64,000 nt of DNA, taken from NCBI GenBank assembly GCA_015499995.1, contig JADNRV010000144.1:1-64000 (forward strand), in the 5' to 3' direction. The notes under the pieces were generated by a model, which saw nothing but the letters and a program-made list of their open reading frames with translations, was not told where the DNA came from and did no database searches. The translations under genes were made by a program, and so were the position numbers. Positions 36,801 through 48,811 of this stretch are shown piece by piece; position 1 is the first letter of the stretch, and the number at the start of each line of letters is the position of its first letter. Origin of the DNA: Flammula alnicola. Its lineage: Eukaryota > Basidiomycota > Agaricomycetes > Agaricales > Strophariaceae.

Positions 36801-37126
36801 TACCTTTACGCGAAGGTATTTTACCATGGTCTTAGGAAGATCTTGATAAACTAGTCAGTCAAAAACACCCGCGCATCTGATCAACGCTCATGTTAGAGCG
36901 CTGATTTCCGTTCCACAACAGTCTTTGGATGGGTGTGAGTATTCCACCCAATCTATCTATGGCAAGAAACGACTACGTATGTAAGGTAGGAATCCTCGCT
37001 CTCCGCGCGGGAATATGAAGGTCAAGAATATCCGGATCCCGGTCCACGACGCTGAACGCATCCTTGCCGTTCAGTGTCCGGACCGTCCAACCATGCCAGC
37101 TCCAAAGTACTGGTAAGGGCGATTAA
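33821..37126. other. Gene-poor region between DUF6534 and ABC transporter genes
   Basis: About 3.3 kb without a convincing gene. Two related blocks at about 35005-35045 and 35377-35415 (both containing a GAACTCA... GGCGAACTA/GACGAACTA ...ACTTTGGA pattern) point to a local duplication of decayed sequence, read most easily on the minus strand. Bases 36601-36690 resemble the MITE-like family described at 47904. Confidence 0.4.
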
Positions 37127-40100
37127 TTAATCAATGAAGGCCCTTACTTTTGCGGCCGACTCGAGCTCACTGAAGGAGCCACTTTTCAAACACATGTTCC
37201 TGAAGATACCATCTTTTTGAATGAGATTCCATGGGGTATCGAATTCTGCTATCTGTTAATCCGTAAGTGGGGAAAAAACAGCAGTCAGATAGGAGTTCCG
37301 TACCTGTCCTTTATCTAAGACGATTAAGCGATCATAGTCGATGACGGTGCGAAGACGATGTGCGACTGCGATGTACGAAATGTTGAGCGGGTAAGGACAC
37401 GAATGGCGGAAATACCCACTTGTTAATAACAATGATTCATTGAACTCGGCCCGAATAGTCGCTTGGATCTTCGCATCAGTAGCGAAATCTATGCTGCTCG
37501 TAGCCTCGTCTAGGATGATGATCGAACTTCGTCGAAGGAGAGCCCGAGCCAAGGCTATCAACTGGCGCTGACCCTGCGAAAAGTTTGTCCCTCCTGCCGA
37601 CACCTTTGTGTCAAGCGTGATGGAAGATTTTGAGTCGACATCAGTCTTCGTGGTCGTAGACTGCGAATCAACAGTGGTGTCTTGTTCCGTAATATTTACC
37701 GATGGGGGCCCTGAAGGGCTCCCCAAAGATGAGGCCATCGTCTCTTTCAAGGCAGGGGTGTCGTCTGTTATCAGATGAACTCGATGAAGAACATCGAGAC
37801 ACTCGGTATCCTCATGTTCGCCTACCAGGAAAATGGGTGAATGGAACATAAAATTCTACGAAGATACGCATACCGAATGGATCCAGATTGTCTCGCAAAG
37901 TACCTGAGAACAGAGTTGCATCCTATAGGAATTAATGCGCGCCTCGTTATCCATTGTATGAAACTTACTTGCGGTATAAATGTCTATATGATATAATAAA
38001 CATTAGCTTAAGTTGGGATAAGACAGTGCTTTAACCGACCAATCGTGAACGTAGATCGCGAGTTCCGATGGCGGAGATATCAATACCATCAATTAAGATA
38101 CGACCACTCGAAGGATCGACCTGGATTCAAGATAATGCTTTAGTAGTCGAATAATGCAAGGACAGATAAAGTACCCTACAAATCTCAAGAGACTCATAGC
38201 GAGTGTTGACTTTCCACTTCCTATACGAGAAAGTGTGAACGACCTATCTTTGAGATGGACTAGCACGAGTTGGTGATTCAACGAACCAGTACGTCCTAAC
38301 ACCCCAACTCGCTGGCAGGCTTTCAAGGAAAATGAGACATCGTGCAAAACTGCCGGCAAATCTGGAGCATATTTAATTTCCAAATTCTCGACGACGACGA
38401 GAGAATTAGCGTTTGTCCTCGAAGGCCAATATGCTGGGACGCGATTTGACTCTATTACCGCCGGTGGTTCTTGTGGAAGGCGAAGACTGTTGACGTAGCC
38501 AACAATCAGCCACGTAATTACGATGTGGGCGTTCGAACTCACTACTCGATAATCCTTTCTACAGAACTACGCAAACTATGAGAAGATAACACGGAGATTA
38601 AGAAGAGAACCCACTTGAGATCCAATTCAAGCGCTGTAGCACAGATGTTGAACATTAAACAGTAAAACTAATAGTAAGGATATGCACTCACTAGTCCAAT
38701 ATCGACAGGTCCAATATACTTCGAAATGATCAATGGATATGTTGTTAATTATGAAGAAGCTTCATTTACCTGAATTCGTGAACGCCATCGCACTAGTGAT
38801 ACACAAACCGGCCAGACCTGCGCCATCCTTCAGAGTGGCGATGGAGAATAAGGTCGTCACTAGGATCGCTATGGCACCCAGTGCATCATAGTTGAGAAGA
38901 AGCCAACGATTTGTCATCCAGAATGAATACCACATCTGATGGAATTTCAATGATAGTCTCGTATACGAAGAAAAAGGCCTGACCTTCGTCGTTACGTCAA
39001 GCTTCGTATGAAGGTTATTAAGAAAACGTCGTTCAGCCGAAAACGCTCTGACGGTCACAATTCCTTCCAAGAGCTCTCCGAAATCGGAATAAATCGGGGA
39101 CCGAGTGTTGGATTCCATTCTCCGTAAATCGCGACCTGTATTTAAATATCCAATGGCTAGTTCTCGATAGGCAAAACCAAGGAAGAAGGCAGGAATCAAG
39201 AAGTAAGGGAAGACGACTCTGTTCAGAGAGAATGAGTAAAATTAAGGACGAGATAAGGAAAGAGGACCAACGCGACAGTAATGATGGATGCAAGGAATCC
39301 TGCCAGAGAAGAATTAACAGCTTGAAGGGAACCAGCTAAGGAGGTATCAATCGTTTCGATGTCCTATTGATAGAACATCAATGAAGCAAATCAGCAGATT
39401 GGTACCGGATATACTGGCCTTTCCAAATCGATTAAGCATACGACCTTTGTACAGAAACCAGTTAGTTGCGCGAAGATGAATAACTTGGAATAAAAGCTGA
39501 CCCTGGGGTGTCGTATCGTGGAATCGGAAGGTTGCTCGAACAACGGTGTCGAGAAGTTGCCTGAAGATAATATCCAGTAAGTAACGACAATTTTTACTTA
39601 TGACTCTTACATACTTGAAGAGAATGCGAGATGCTCGTAGAGCACCCGTGTATTGGGCTATTCCAGAGAGATTATAGGAGAATACAGCCGACAAGGCAAT
39701 CGCAGCATATATACCAATATAGAAGAGCGGGTGCTCAGATGCGTTTGGCCAATGACGAACTATGAAGCTCGTACTCCTGGGCACAGCATCCCATGAATTC
39801 AGGTGCAGGCCGTGCATAGGGTAATCACCCATTTGAGCATCTTCATTCAACGTTTTGAAGGACTGTACGCCATTGAATCTCAAAGGAGACTCCGTCCCGG
39901 AGGCTTCGCCCCAGGTCTGAATGAGATGCAAATTTGAGTCATACATTTAAACAAGTAGTAAAATCCGAACCTTTATCCAAAGCTTTTCTGAAAGATGGAG
40001 AAGCTGAATTGTAACAATAAAGAACGTGATAACTGCCCATGTCCAGTAAGACCTGGGAGAGAGATAAGATTACAAATGCAATGTTGTGCGTTCAATGAAG

Positions 40101-43100
40101 AGGACGTACGAGGCCTTGAGGTAGCTATTATAAACTGACCACTTAACGCCTCCGGTTTCTCGATGTTCGTCCTTAACGAGTTTTCGCGGTTTCTTCGCAC
40201 CCTCCTCTGGATTCTGGGATACTTCTATCGCATCGTCAACCGCAGCTTCTTCTGCCGCAGCCGCCTCCTCCTTGTGGGCGTCGAAATCCGTCTGATGCAC
40301 TACCTCATCAAGGACACCTTGAGCTCGGAGGTCCTTCACGGTGCCTTGACTGTCAATCCGTCCATCGAGCATCCGGACCAGGTAGTACGTTCCCGGAAGG
40401 ACTAACCCGACGTGGTGTGTGATCAAGACCTGGGCAAGACTTGTGTGAAGGATCTGCAAGGAAGAAAACGAAAACTTACAATCGTCCGATGTGCCAAGAG
40501 AGGTCCACGCAGCAAATGATCAAAGAGGAATCTTGATGTGTGACTATCCTGAGGAGGGATTAACGACGTCTCTCTCACAACAAAATGGATACAACGTACA
40601 ACCGCGCTCAGAGGGTCATCAAGGAGGACATATTTCGTTCGAGCATAAACTGCGCGAGCAAGAGCCACCCTATTAAGTGTGAGTTAGTCATGCAACCAAT
40701 CATTATCACACTGCATACGTACCTAGCTTTCTGACCTCCTGATAAATTGACGCCCCTGAAAGTCTATTGGTCAAGTTGTACTTTCCAAATCTGAAGAAAG
40801 CCTGACCGAGCTCCAATCTCTGTCGCATCCCCATCCTCGAGCATATCCAAGTCAGGCTTCAATGCGCAGGATTCGACAACCATATTATACCGTTCTTCGT
40901 CGAGAGGATAGCCAAATAATATATTCTCTTTAATCGATTGATGACGCAGCCAAGGCGTCTGCGCTGCATACGAAATGCAATGCATGAGGCCATGCTCGTC
41001 CACTCGCGATGGTTCTTTCGACATAATGATCCTTCCGTTGACCAGGGTCATCTCACCCAGAACGGCCATCTGGAAGATGAGAATGAGAATTGGACATCGA
41101 GCATAAGGCAACATCAACAAACTTACCAGAAGGGCAGTCTTTCCCGACGCAGTGGGCCCCGTCACCACCGTCAGCTCGCCTTCAGGAAACACGACAGATA
41201 CGTCTTTGAGCATGAATGCACGTGTTCCGCGTTCGTTGGCTGATTCGTCAGAGGAATCGTCTTCGGCAATAGTGCTGGCGTCATCGCTAGATGTTGCAGC
41301 GGTTGAAGGCGAGTCTTTGCGTTTACCTTTTGCATTTGCGCCAGTCTCGGTAACCTCGTTCCATTTGAAGGTAGCGTTGTCGAGTCCTAACCCTTCATCT
41401 TCAATGCCTGCATGGTATCGATCGGGATTGCTTTTCTTGAGGGATGACACCTGCTCCGTAACTTCGTCCTCTTCAAGGTAGACGGAGATACGTTTTAGAG
41501 CAACACCGGTCTGAGAAAAAGGTTAAGTATATTTAAAAGTATGAGATATCAACGATGAGATACTATACCTGCAGAATTTGCACCATCCAAGCAGGAATTA
41601 CATTAAGAGGAGACCTGGTGTCAGAAAATGAATATTCATATTCGTTGGCCGAAATGTTTCTCAGAACATACTTGACCATATTGAATAATGCGATGGCCTG
41701 ATGAACAAGGTTTTGTCAGTAACCGTAGATCCAGGTAATAGAACTATAAGATAAAAGGCGTACCGTAAAAGCCGTGCTTATGGTGAGCTGATGTCCCGTC
41801 ATCACGTATGTAAAGAACGCTATGATGGAGACCAAGACGGGCGCACATGACCAGAGCAAATTGAACACGACAGAGTTTACCCGCGCTGCAGGGAATCCTT
41901 AGGTGGTAGATCGTCGGCCCTCGGTAAGTTCATACCTTTAATCATCCATTTCATTTCGACTTCACGCGCATCGAGCGCTCTTCCAATCCAGCGCTCCTCC
42001 CAAGCGAAGAATTTGATGAATTTTATCTATCAAAAACCTGGTTCAGAATGTCGTGTAAAAACGAAGCACGATGTACAGAGTCTCACCGCTCCAATCAACT
42101 CATTTAGGACCCCCATTCGTTTATCGCGAGCGGACAGGAGACCCTTCTGGATTCTAACGCCCCTGCGCATGAGGAAGCTATTGAGTGGCCATGCCACGAG
42201 CAAGACAACGAAGCCGGCGAAGGCACTCAGTCCAAGGAGTCTACAATGAACACCAGTTGAGTAAAATAGGACAGAAACGGTCGTATCACAGAACATGACA
42301 CTCACTGATATAAGAACGTGGAAGCAATCAGAATTTCAAAAGGTGCTAAGAATTGAATTTTGGGTGTTAGATTGGTTTGCAATACACAAGTAGGAAGGCG
42401 GTTTGACAAGCTTACCTGCGTATATAATATGGACAGTAGAGACCGTGCGTGCAAGCTATCAATTTCGTCAATAAGGTAGGAATTAGCAAGGGCCATGGAA
42501 CATGAACTCATACCCGGCTAGCATCACCGGCCATTAGGTTCACGATTTTTCCGACATCGGCACCGCCTTTTGGATCATCGGCCTTCGCTGCTTTATCCTT
42601 TTCTGCTTTCTTCTGAGCTGGAGAAAATATCAATCCCAACTGAGTTGAATAATTTTATGAAACTAATCGACATACCTTTCGTTTGGGCTTTGCCGGTCCC
42701 ATTCGACGACGAAGATTTGCCACCTTCCTTCTGATCCTTGCTGACAATACCGGAGAAATCTTTTCGCTTCAACGCTTTATCATAGATTGCTGCCATGATC
42801 TCTAAACGCAGCCGAATGGATGCTCGTCGTCCGAGCCACAGGTGCTGCGCATCAGCTTGGGCCTGTCGGTTTGGTTCAGCACCATCGCCTCTTGTGACAT
42901 ATATCTACGAGAAGGTAAAGCACACCTTTAAGAGCGAACAGACGAGCGCGAGGAAGGCGTAAACGTACGCCCTCGCGCGGCTTTCTTTTGAGGAGTTTTC
43001 GCGCTCTATGGCTTCAAGAATATGCCTGGAGGAAAGTCAGCACTGCGGATGCTTGGGAATGATGAGTATAACTTACTTCAAGAAAAATGGACCCGCATAG

Positions 43101-44256
43101 TTGAATATTACACTGGCTAGAGTAAGGACGAAGTCGAAGCTGTAGATCTGAATGAGCAATGACTATACTAGACATAAAAGAATTCAAATACATGAGATCA
43201 AATGAGTTGGCAGCCACAATACGGCGAAGAAGGGTTGAGCGACTGTAAATAGAGAAAGCGTCAATAGGTAGATGGTTGGATAGAAAGTGCGCCTTACTGG
43301 ATGGAGCTAAATTTGGCGAATATCGGGCGGGATTGCATGGTCGGGCTCAGGTTCCATACGTCCTTTTCGTGGAGTGTTGTATGTTTCCCCTAAAAGGATG
43401 CTTAGCAGTCAACCACAAATACGAGATAATTTGACTTACAAGACGTATCAGAGGATCGATCCAGCGGAAAGTAATCCAACCCCACAGAGTGGTGTAATCC
43501 TCGGGAGAGATAGAATGACCCTAAAATCACGTGAAGAAGTACGATCCCTGGAAATCGTCGATTTCGGCTTACAATATGTTTTGGATTGACACTGCTGCTG
43601 GGATATCCCATAGGCATCGTCACGGTAACACACAATAGGATGAAAACTGAGACAAGGTTTCCGACTAACCCAACGATAGCGAGGCTGGAAGGAAAGGGTA
43701 TGCCAAAGACACTGCGATCAAATATCACGCCACCGAGCTGGAATACCGCAGTAGCAAATAATATCAGGTAAAGAACAAATAGATCGTACGGAGGCGTTGC
43801 CGTAGGTTGTGCGATAGGACGAATAACGGTATAGATCCATGAGATCGCGACGAGGAAGGAGAATATACCCCCCCAGACATATGAAGGACCTTTATAGAGG
43901 CAATAAGACGCAATGGCAACCCAACACAGGCACTGCGCTGTTCCTACGAGCACAAACACGATTGTACGCCATCTTGAAACAGGTATGGGTCGTTCGAGCA
44001 ATACATGCGTATCCTCATTGTCTGATCCATGGTCCTTCCCTAAGGCTTGTAGGTTGAGTGCCTCCGCTTCCGGGAGGCTCAAAAATGGTTTGAATGGCGT
44101 TCCTAGGAAAGCAACGAGTCGACGGGCAGGGCGAGGTACGGGGATCGAGAAGAAACACAGTGTGAATACGAGTGCAGCAGGGAGGAACGCGCTCCATGCA
44201 CTGCGAATGCAAGAGCTACGCAAGTCAAGGGGCCCGTGGTCGCCACAGATGCCCAT
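37127..44256 (-). CDS. ABCC-type (MRP-like) ABC transporter
   Basis: Full-size ATP-driven exporter split into more than twenty short exons. Minus-strand order: an N-terminal membrane region (44256 to about 43600), TMD1 (about 43000-41500), and NBD1 with Walker [12 protein letters not shown] near 41145, signature LSGGQ near 40740 and Walker [12 protein letters not shown] near 40620. TMD2 (40100-38600) has [12 protein letters not shown] and [14 protein letters not shown]2 has [11 protein letters not shown] near 38200, [16 protein letters not shown] near 37570, [12 protein letters not shown] near 37510 and the H-loop AHRLRTV near 37355, ending at 37127. Many joins are exact, including a 15-base microexon (37969-37983). 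One is not: the exon ending at 39268 and the exon beginning at 39218 do not join in phase by canonical splicing, which suggests a frameshift or an unusual splice. One intron (39364-39418) looks like GC-AG. The start is chosen by similarity. Substrate unknown; related proteins export conjugates and drugs. Confidence 0.85.
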
Positions 44257-45681
44257 CGCGTGTTGTAGACGTTGTGGTGGGAAGTGAAGAACCCGAGTCC
44301 AAAGCACACCCGAGCGCTGTCATAGGTGCGGGATGGGTATCTCACGGGACACTCTTGAGTCATCCTAGTCGTCAAGTGGTTCTTATGGAAATCCTTCTTT
44401 ATCTTGATGCACAAATTCTATTTATATGCTATTTAGCGAACTTCGGCAGGGACGACTAATAGTAAGGAATGGGCCTCACGTTGCAGAAAATCGAGAGGTG
44501 TAAACTGGCGCCCACTTGTGTCGAAAAGTCCGCATCCGGTCACTATTAATCTTCGATGTAAGATGTGAGGAGAGAAAAAAATGAGAATTATCCAGCCGGG
44601 GAGCAATGTCAAGTCAATTGGGCAAACACACACCGCAAGGATATAGGATTACTCACCGAGCTGCCGGGATGCGGCGAATAACCCATCGCATAAGGTCCCA
44701 CACATGAGTTTCCAGTATGGCTTAAAATCTCGCCTCCCATCTCTCATCTCCATCTTCTCCATCTTCCGCCCGAAAGTTTGTGTCGTATCTTGCGCAATAG
44801 TTGGACCAGGACCAGGAGCAGCCTGAAGAAGAGAATTTAAGGCTTGGATATTGATTTGTTGTTAACGACGGTTCTTGAGAAGGTCTGCGGATCTAGCAGC
44901 ACGCTAGCGGCATGTACGGCGAGGGGGACAAGGTTTGGCAATCCAGCAAGCTGCTGCGAGACGAACCTCTGCCGGTGATTGGCTACATTATAACCAAACA
45001 ATGAAGGTGAATTCAGAAGCCGGATGAACGCCGAGCTTTCCTCGGCCCGTCATCCGGCCGCACAAATTTTACGTTGAAAAGACGACATCGTGAAGCAATG
45101 AGATAGCGCTACATACATCCATTCAATAGCGATCTAGTAATATTGTGCCTCTCCCCTACAAATCTTGAATCTTCAAGGCCTTACATTTAATAACTGAACC
45201 GAGTGGACGCCCCTGTACTTCTTGTCACTTCATACAACGTGCGTGTAGATAGGGCGAATTCAACAGTCCTAAAGCTCCATATGTAGTCCCGAAACATGTA
45301 AGTAAATGATCCCGTGTACATACCTTATCTATGCATTGATCCTCCCAAACGTCGACAGGGTCCGATCATTCACGGATTTTAATACGTTGATGAGCATTGA
45401 TGTAGGTCGATTTAGTTCTAAAATTATCGGCCTGGATGATTCATGAACAGTTGGCATACAAAGCGAGCTGTACTTAGCACTGTTTCTAGTTCCAAACTAG
45501 TAGACATGAGGCACCTGACATCAACATCAAGATGAATCCCCATAAGTTACCGAAATAACAGATGGAGGAGTTTCGACGTTAAGGCGTCCTGATGGTTGCA
45601 TGCAATGTGTATCGATATACTTATCTACACTATCTCAGGCTCGCCATATCTTCAAAGGTTCCCTTCCACATCACCCTCGCC
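44257..45681. other. Divergent intergenic region with a strong hairpin
   Basis: Lies between the minus-strand ABC transporter and the plus-strand F-box gene, so it should contain both promoters. The main structured feature is an imperfect inverted repeat at 45019-45057. No additional gene recognised. Confidence 0.45.
45019..45057. repeat. Near-perfect inverted repeat, GCCGGATGA...TCATCCGGC
   Basis: Two arms of about 17 bases (GCCGGATGA-ACG-CCGAG and CTCGG-CCCG-TCATCCGGC) around a 5-base loop. It lies about 0.76 kb upstream of the ABC transporter start and 0.62 kb upstream of the F-box start. It could be a dyad operator-like site, a tiny fold-back element or a structured RNA end; the sequence alone does not decide. 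Confidence 0.75.
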
Positions 45682-47411
45682 ATGTCTTGCCGATACTCGA
45701 GGTCGCCAGGGATGACAGTAAGTAACTCGTCTATATGCATACTCTGCTCCGCATACTAACCTTTGCTCGCACCTTCTTACAGTATGAAGCAAGCATCAGT
45801 GCGCAAGATTTAAACGCTCAGACGGCCATCTTTAAGCTAGATGGGTACCTTCTTTGGCGCATTTTTATGACTATCGCCGACGCAGACGAGGGAATACACA
45901 GGCTTTATCCATACCACAGCAGCGCTCTGCACACCATCCGACGCAGCTCACAAGTGTGTGGACTTTGGCGAGATGTTATCCTCGGATCCCCATGCTTATG
46001 GGGCGCTGTCGTCAATCTCACACACCTTCAGCAAAAGACGGATACTTGGCGGAACGAGGTTATGCGAAGGACAGGAGAGGCGCTGCTCAATGTGACAGGA
46101 GCGGTCGATGTTGCACAGTTCCTACTTTTTATCTTAGACGCTCACTGGACGAGGATACGCAAAGTCGATGTTGTTATATACGACTTCCGCTCTCTCGAAG
46201 ACGAAAGATGGAAAGTCTTTCAGCGACGAGCACCCAATCTCGAATCGTTCAGACTCGGATGCGCACGCGGCACTCCTCTCTTCCTCCAGAACTCGTCCAC
46301 TAACATTCTCTTCGCCGACCACGCACCTTCACTCCATGAGTTCTCCGCCACACAGATAAACTTTCTTATTCCACCACCGTGGTTCCGCCATATACGCGTT
46401 CTGCAGTTATCATCCTGCTTTACTATGCCTCAAGTTCTTGATGCTTTGGTCGATGCACATCTCCTGGAATGGTTGGAGCTACAAAACGGCTTCACAGGGG
46501 TTTCTGGCCTGGATAGGTTTCGCGAATTACCGACTCTCAGCCTTCCTCGGCTATCGCGAATTCAAGTCCGGAGCCGATTGGTGACATGTATGGAGTTTCT
46601 CGAGCATATACATCCTGCTCGTGGATGCAGCCTTGCGATGTATACCGACGATCCTTCAGATACCCTCACAGTTTGGAGTTCACAGCTCCTGGACACCGTG
46701 CATCGCGTTCTTTCCCGCTACGCGCAAGGATACTTCGCTGCTCATAACACCAAAGAGCTGTCCCTCGATATCAACAAAGGGCTATTCAGGTTCTCAGCAT
46801 ACGCCGAGTCCAACGTTAACCATCCACTCAATTCCCCCAATTCCCATTACTTTAACATCCGGATCAGCAACAAAACCGGGTTCACGCCTTCCGCAATCTC
46901 CCTCCTCCTCCGTTGCTTCTCCTCTTGTGCGTTCACTTCCATTACGAGCCTAATTTTTAATTTCGTCGGCGTACACGACTTCGAGATATCCGACCGTGAC
47001 TTTACGCACTTCATCTCCTCCATTGGGTCCGTCGTGACATTGCAGACAGGCATTCAGGCTCTCGGATTTCTCTGTGGGTTTATTCCCAAAAAAGAGGAGT
47101 CCGATACCAACACCAAACCTATCCTTCCTTCGCTGCGCACCATCAAAATCCAAGAAGTCGATAACGTGCACTCGAGCGTGGAGACGATCATTACTGACTT
47201 CTTGTCATGGAGAAAAGGTATGGGTTCGGTGATCGAGTCTATGGAGCTCATGGTGTATGGGTACGCGACGCCTCGTGGACCAGATTTGTTTTTCCTGGAA
47301 AGGCTTGCGCCTGGGATGGAGGTGATCTGGAAGTCTTCATCGGGTGTGACAAAGTATGTTTGCGGGAGTGGTGATCCCGATAAACTTGTATATGGGACTC
47401 GCATTTGCTGA
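45682..47411 (+). CDS. F-box protein, second subfamily
   Basis: Predicted SCF ubiquitin ligase substrate receptor. Two exons, 45682-45717 and 45783-47411 (GTAAGT donor, TTACAG acceptor), encode 554 residues. The F-box lies at about residues 25-85 with FKLDGYLLWRIFMTIADAD and RRSSQVCGLWRDVILGSP. Leucine-rich sequence follows, with the C-terminal block LPSLRTIKIQEVDN and FLSWRKGMGS. Paralogue of the gene at 29555. Alternatively the coding region could begin inside the intron at 45735, since the frame is open there; the spliced start gives a cleaner match of donor, acceptor and phase. No internal break seen. Confidence 0.88.
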
Positions 47412-47903
47412 TCCCGCTCGCGACGTTTTATGGTTGATATGGCTAGTTACAGTTATAGACTGGTTTGTAGGATCACTGGCTATGGGTACTACTGAGATTT
47501 TTAAAGTTATCAAATCGACGAACCATAACAGAAGCTGGGAGGCAAGAAGAAACTTACCATATAAAAGTTCCTGGGCGGCGATGACTTGGACGACAATAAT
47601 GTATAAAGGAGATTAAGCGGATTAGATTATGATTGCCGTTTAGACGCGTTCCCAGGCGAATGTCGAGAGCTATCACATTGGATTGCTCCACTGCCACGCG
47701 CTCTATTAGTATTTGGTATTTCTCTGATGACTGAATAAAAAGCGTCACTCGGCATAATCAGTGCATTCTAATATTATTGGTAGCTTACTAGAGTTGCGCT
47801 CTGGGCGATGCTTGCTTTCAATATCTATTCGGTATACGGCCTGTAGCATAGGAGCTCAGAGTTTGGATAGTACCATAACATAATACATTGTTCTATGTAC
47901 AGT

Positions 47904-48146
47904 GGAGCAATCCAATCTGACCGCTCTCAGGGCGCGCGTGCTCGGGAAGGCGTCCAAGGCAGCGCCCGTTGTAGCTCGCGTAGATTAGATTAGATTAGAT
48001 TATGCCGTCGCTGTGCATATACCTGCTAGGCTGATTCTCTCAGAGTCAATGCGGAATCCAAGCAACGTTGCCCGCGACGCTATACCGCATGGCGCTGCCT
48101 TGACGCATTCCCGAGCCCTCGAGCAGTCAGATTAGATTGCTCCAAT
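47904..48146. mobile_element. MITE-like element with terminal inverted repeats
   Basis: The left arm (47904-47967, starting GGAGCAATCCAATCTGACCG) is the reverse complement, with some mismatches, of the right arm (48091-48145, ending GTCAGATTAGATTGCTCC). The interior includes a TAGAT tandem run at about 47981-48002. At about 243 bases it has no coding capacity. Single-ended relatives occur at 8236-8320, 36601-36690 and 47620-47693. A target-site duplication was not identified with confidence. Confidence 0.65.
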
Positions 48147-48380
48147 GGCGCGTTTATATAGGTGTCCTCGGGCAGGCTCGGACATCCGTGGACATCAAGA
48201 AAGCATCAAGGCCACATGCTAGCCGTGTTTTTTCCCGCACCACCGCAGAGGGTTGATGCCGGCCGACGTCTTCTGGGCAGATCTAAACAGAGAAACGCAG
48301 AGACTACGTCAAGTACTGACAGTAGGGGGAGTGTCGGGATATCCGGCGGGCGGAAAAAGCAAGGCTTAAGGCGAAGGCAC

Positions 48381-48590
48381 GATGACCGTCTCATTTTCAA
48401 GGTGAACCAATCCAAAGCAGAGTCCGCCTCCTCAGATGAGGTGAAGATAATTCCTTTTTGGGAATTACAGGGAAGGCAGAAGCTCGATGACCGTCTCATT
48501 TTCAAGGTGAACCAATCCAAAGCAGAGTCCGCCTCCTCAGATGAGGTGAAGATAATTCCTTTTTGGGAATTACAGGGAAGGCAGAAGCTC
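48381..48590. repeat. Perfect 105-base tandem duplication
   Basis: Bases 48381-48485 and 48486-48590 are identical. The unit is 35 codons long, so the plus-strand open frame at 48162-48623 (about 153 residues, Arg/Lys/Ser-rich start) stays open through both copies; each copy would encode a segment ending FWELQGRQKL. Identity across the whole unit means the duplication is recent. I do not recognise the possible protein and there is no splice or family support for it. Confidence 0.85.
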
Positions 48591-48811
48591 CACAATCAAG
48601 AATGCATCGTGACGACCAGCTAGGCGCACAAGAATAGAAAACATTCCCAACAGCGGGCCAGTTTCTCCATCAAAAGTTGCTGGCAAACGATTGTATCCCA
48701 ACCCCCAATACCCAAGGTCCTTCAACCTGCTTTCTGGGAGGTTTGTTCCACAGACCCTCTTGCTCGTTTAGTACATATAGTGCTCACATTTTCTATTAAA
48801 TGCTAGCCACG

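Larger units (their letters stand above)
47412..48811. other. Repeat-rich intergenic region
   Basis: Holds a MITE-end fragment (47620-47693), a full MITE-like element (47904-48146), and a perfect tandem duplication (48381-48590), listed separately. No conserved gene recognised. Its last part should contain the promoter of the DUF6534 gene at 48812. Confidence 0.5.
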
